From NCBI RefSeq assembly GCF_004138125.1, contig NZ_RXHS01000001.1, positions 186,001-250,000 of the forward strand: a stretch of DNA of 64,000 bases. The letters are read 5' to 3'. The stretch comes from Seramator thermalis (GTDB lineage: Bacteria > Bacteroidota > Bacteroidia > Bacteroidales > Dysgonomonadaceae). Each line of letters starts with the position of its first letter. Within the stretch, counting starts at the first letter, position 1. The notes under the pieces were generated by a model. That model did no database searches. It was not told the DNA's origin and saw only the letters and a program-made list of their open reading frames with translations. Below, in pieces: positions 63,889 through 64,000 of this stretch. A program made the position numbers and the translations under genes.

Positions 63889-64000
63889 CTATGCTTTCGG
63901 TCTGTCTTTTTTCACCTTTACCTTGGGCTCAGGAACAGGATCGTACCCGGAACCGCCCCACGGATTACAACTTAAGATGCGTTTGGCAGAAAGCCACGAA
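63889..64000 (-). CDS. yidD: YidD membrane-protein insertion efficiency factor (partial)
   Basis: Only the last 37 codons are in the window. [20 protein letters not shown] is the conserved C-terminal part of YidD, which helps YidC-dependent insertion of inner-membrane proteins. The basic tail [12 protein letters not shown] ends the protein. The start and probable upstream rnpA lie beyond the window. Confidence 0.9.
   Translation of the reverse strand, partial: SWLSAKRILSCNPWGGSGYDPVPEPKVKVKKDRPKA

Overview
The window is a piece of a Bacteroidota chromosome, almost certainly order Bacteroidales and probably the Dysgonomonadaceae/Porphyromonadaceae side of it (family is inference). The signs are a SusC/SusD pair with a DUF3823 partner, Bacteroidetes-type -7 boxes (TAnnTTTG), a long-form CusA, a gamma carbonic anhydrase, NhaD, and the RNase H with an RHBD domain. 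The left end cuts a SusC gene and the right end cuts yidD.

Bases 1-11298 are one plus-strand polysaccharide utilisation locus: SusC, SusD, a DUF3823 lipoprotein, a GH140-like enzyme, a GH28 beta-helix protein, a DUF1080 protein and a second beta-helix hydrolase. The gene set points to pectin or another decorated plant glycan. An IS1595 element (11330-12309) sits 31 bases after the last gene. It cuts off the first codons of a further gene, has no visible target duplication, and its transposase carries a frameshift. Beyond it comes a second glycan cluster with its own LacI-like operator region: GH130, GH38 alpha-mannosidase and a Ser-type sulfatase (12474-18706), which look aimed at a (sulfated) mannose glycan.

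Bases 18800-23600 look different in base and codon use. They hold a frameshifted fragment of histidyl-tRNA synthetase, a cold-shock protein and a DEAD-box helicase, an ABC-F ATPase with an internal deletion, an acyltransferase and DNA polymerase IV. From 24239 to 39053 follow housekeeping genes: zwf-pgl; def, ruvX, lptB and folB on the minus strand; pirin; Xaa-Pro aminopeptidase; gamma carbonic anhydrase; nhaD; an MFS exporter; and a minus-strand GT4-flippase-GT4 cluster.

At 39217-42384 there is a large single-polypeptide restriction-modification enzyme (type IIG), followed by a decayed IS3-family element with recognisable ends. A 2-oxo-acid dehydrogenase operon (E1 alpha, E1 beta, E2; no E3) is at 43314-46704. 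Convergent to it is a minus-strand copper/silver efflux operon (54920-46838): a small Cys-rich HYC-type protein, CusA, a CusC with a Met/Gly/Ser-rich insert, a CusB with a C-terminal heavy-metal domain, and a lipoprotein that repeats that metal domain. A -33/-7 promoter is visible in front of it.

From 55249 to the end lie an ISNCY transposase remnant, a DUF6266 gene bracketed by 11-bp repeats, gap with a 38-bp perfect palindromic terminator, an aldo/keto reductase, pepC-murF, a membrane-anchored hypothetical protein overlapping rnhA, and tatD-yidD. No rRNA, tRNA or CRISPR array was seen. The most unusual items are the 11-bp repeat arrays around DUF6266, the Met-rich CusC insert with duplicated metal domains, the two decayed housekeeping genes, and the IS1595 junction.
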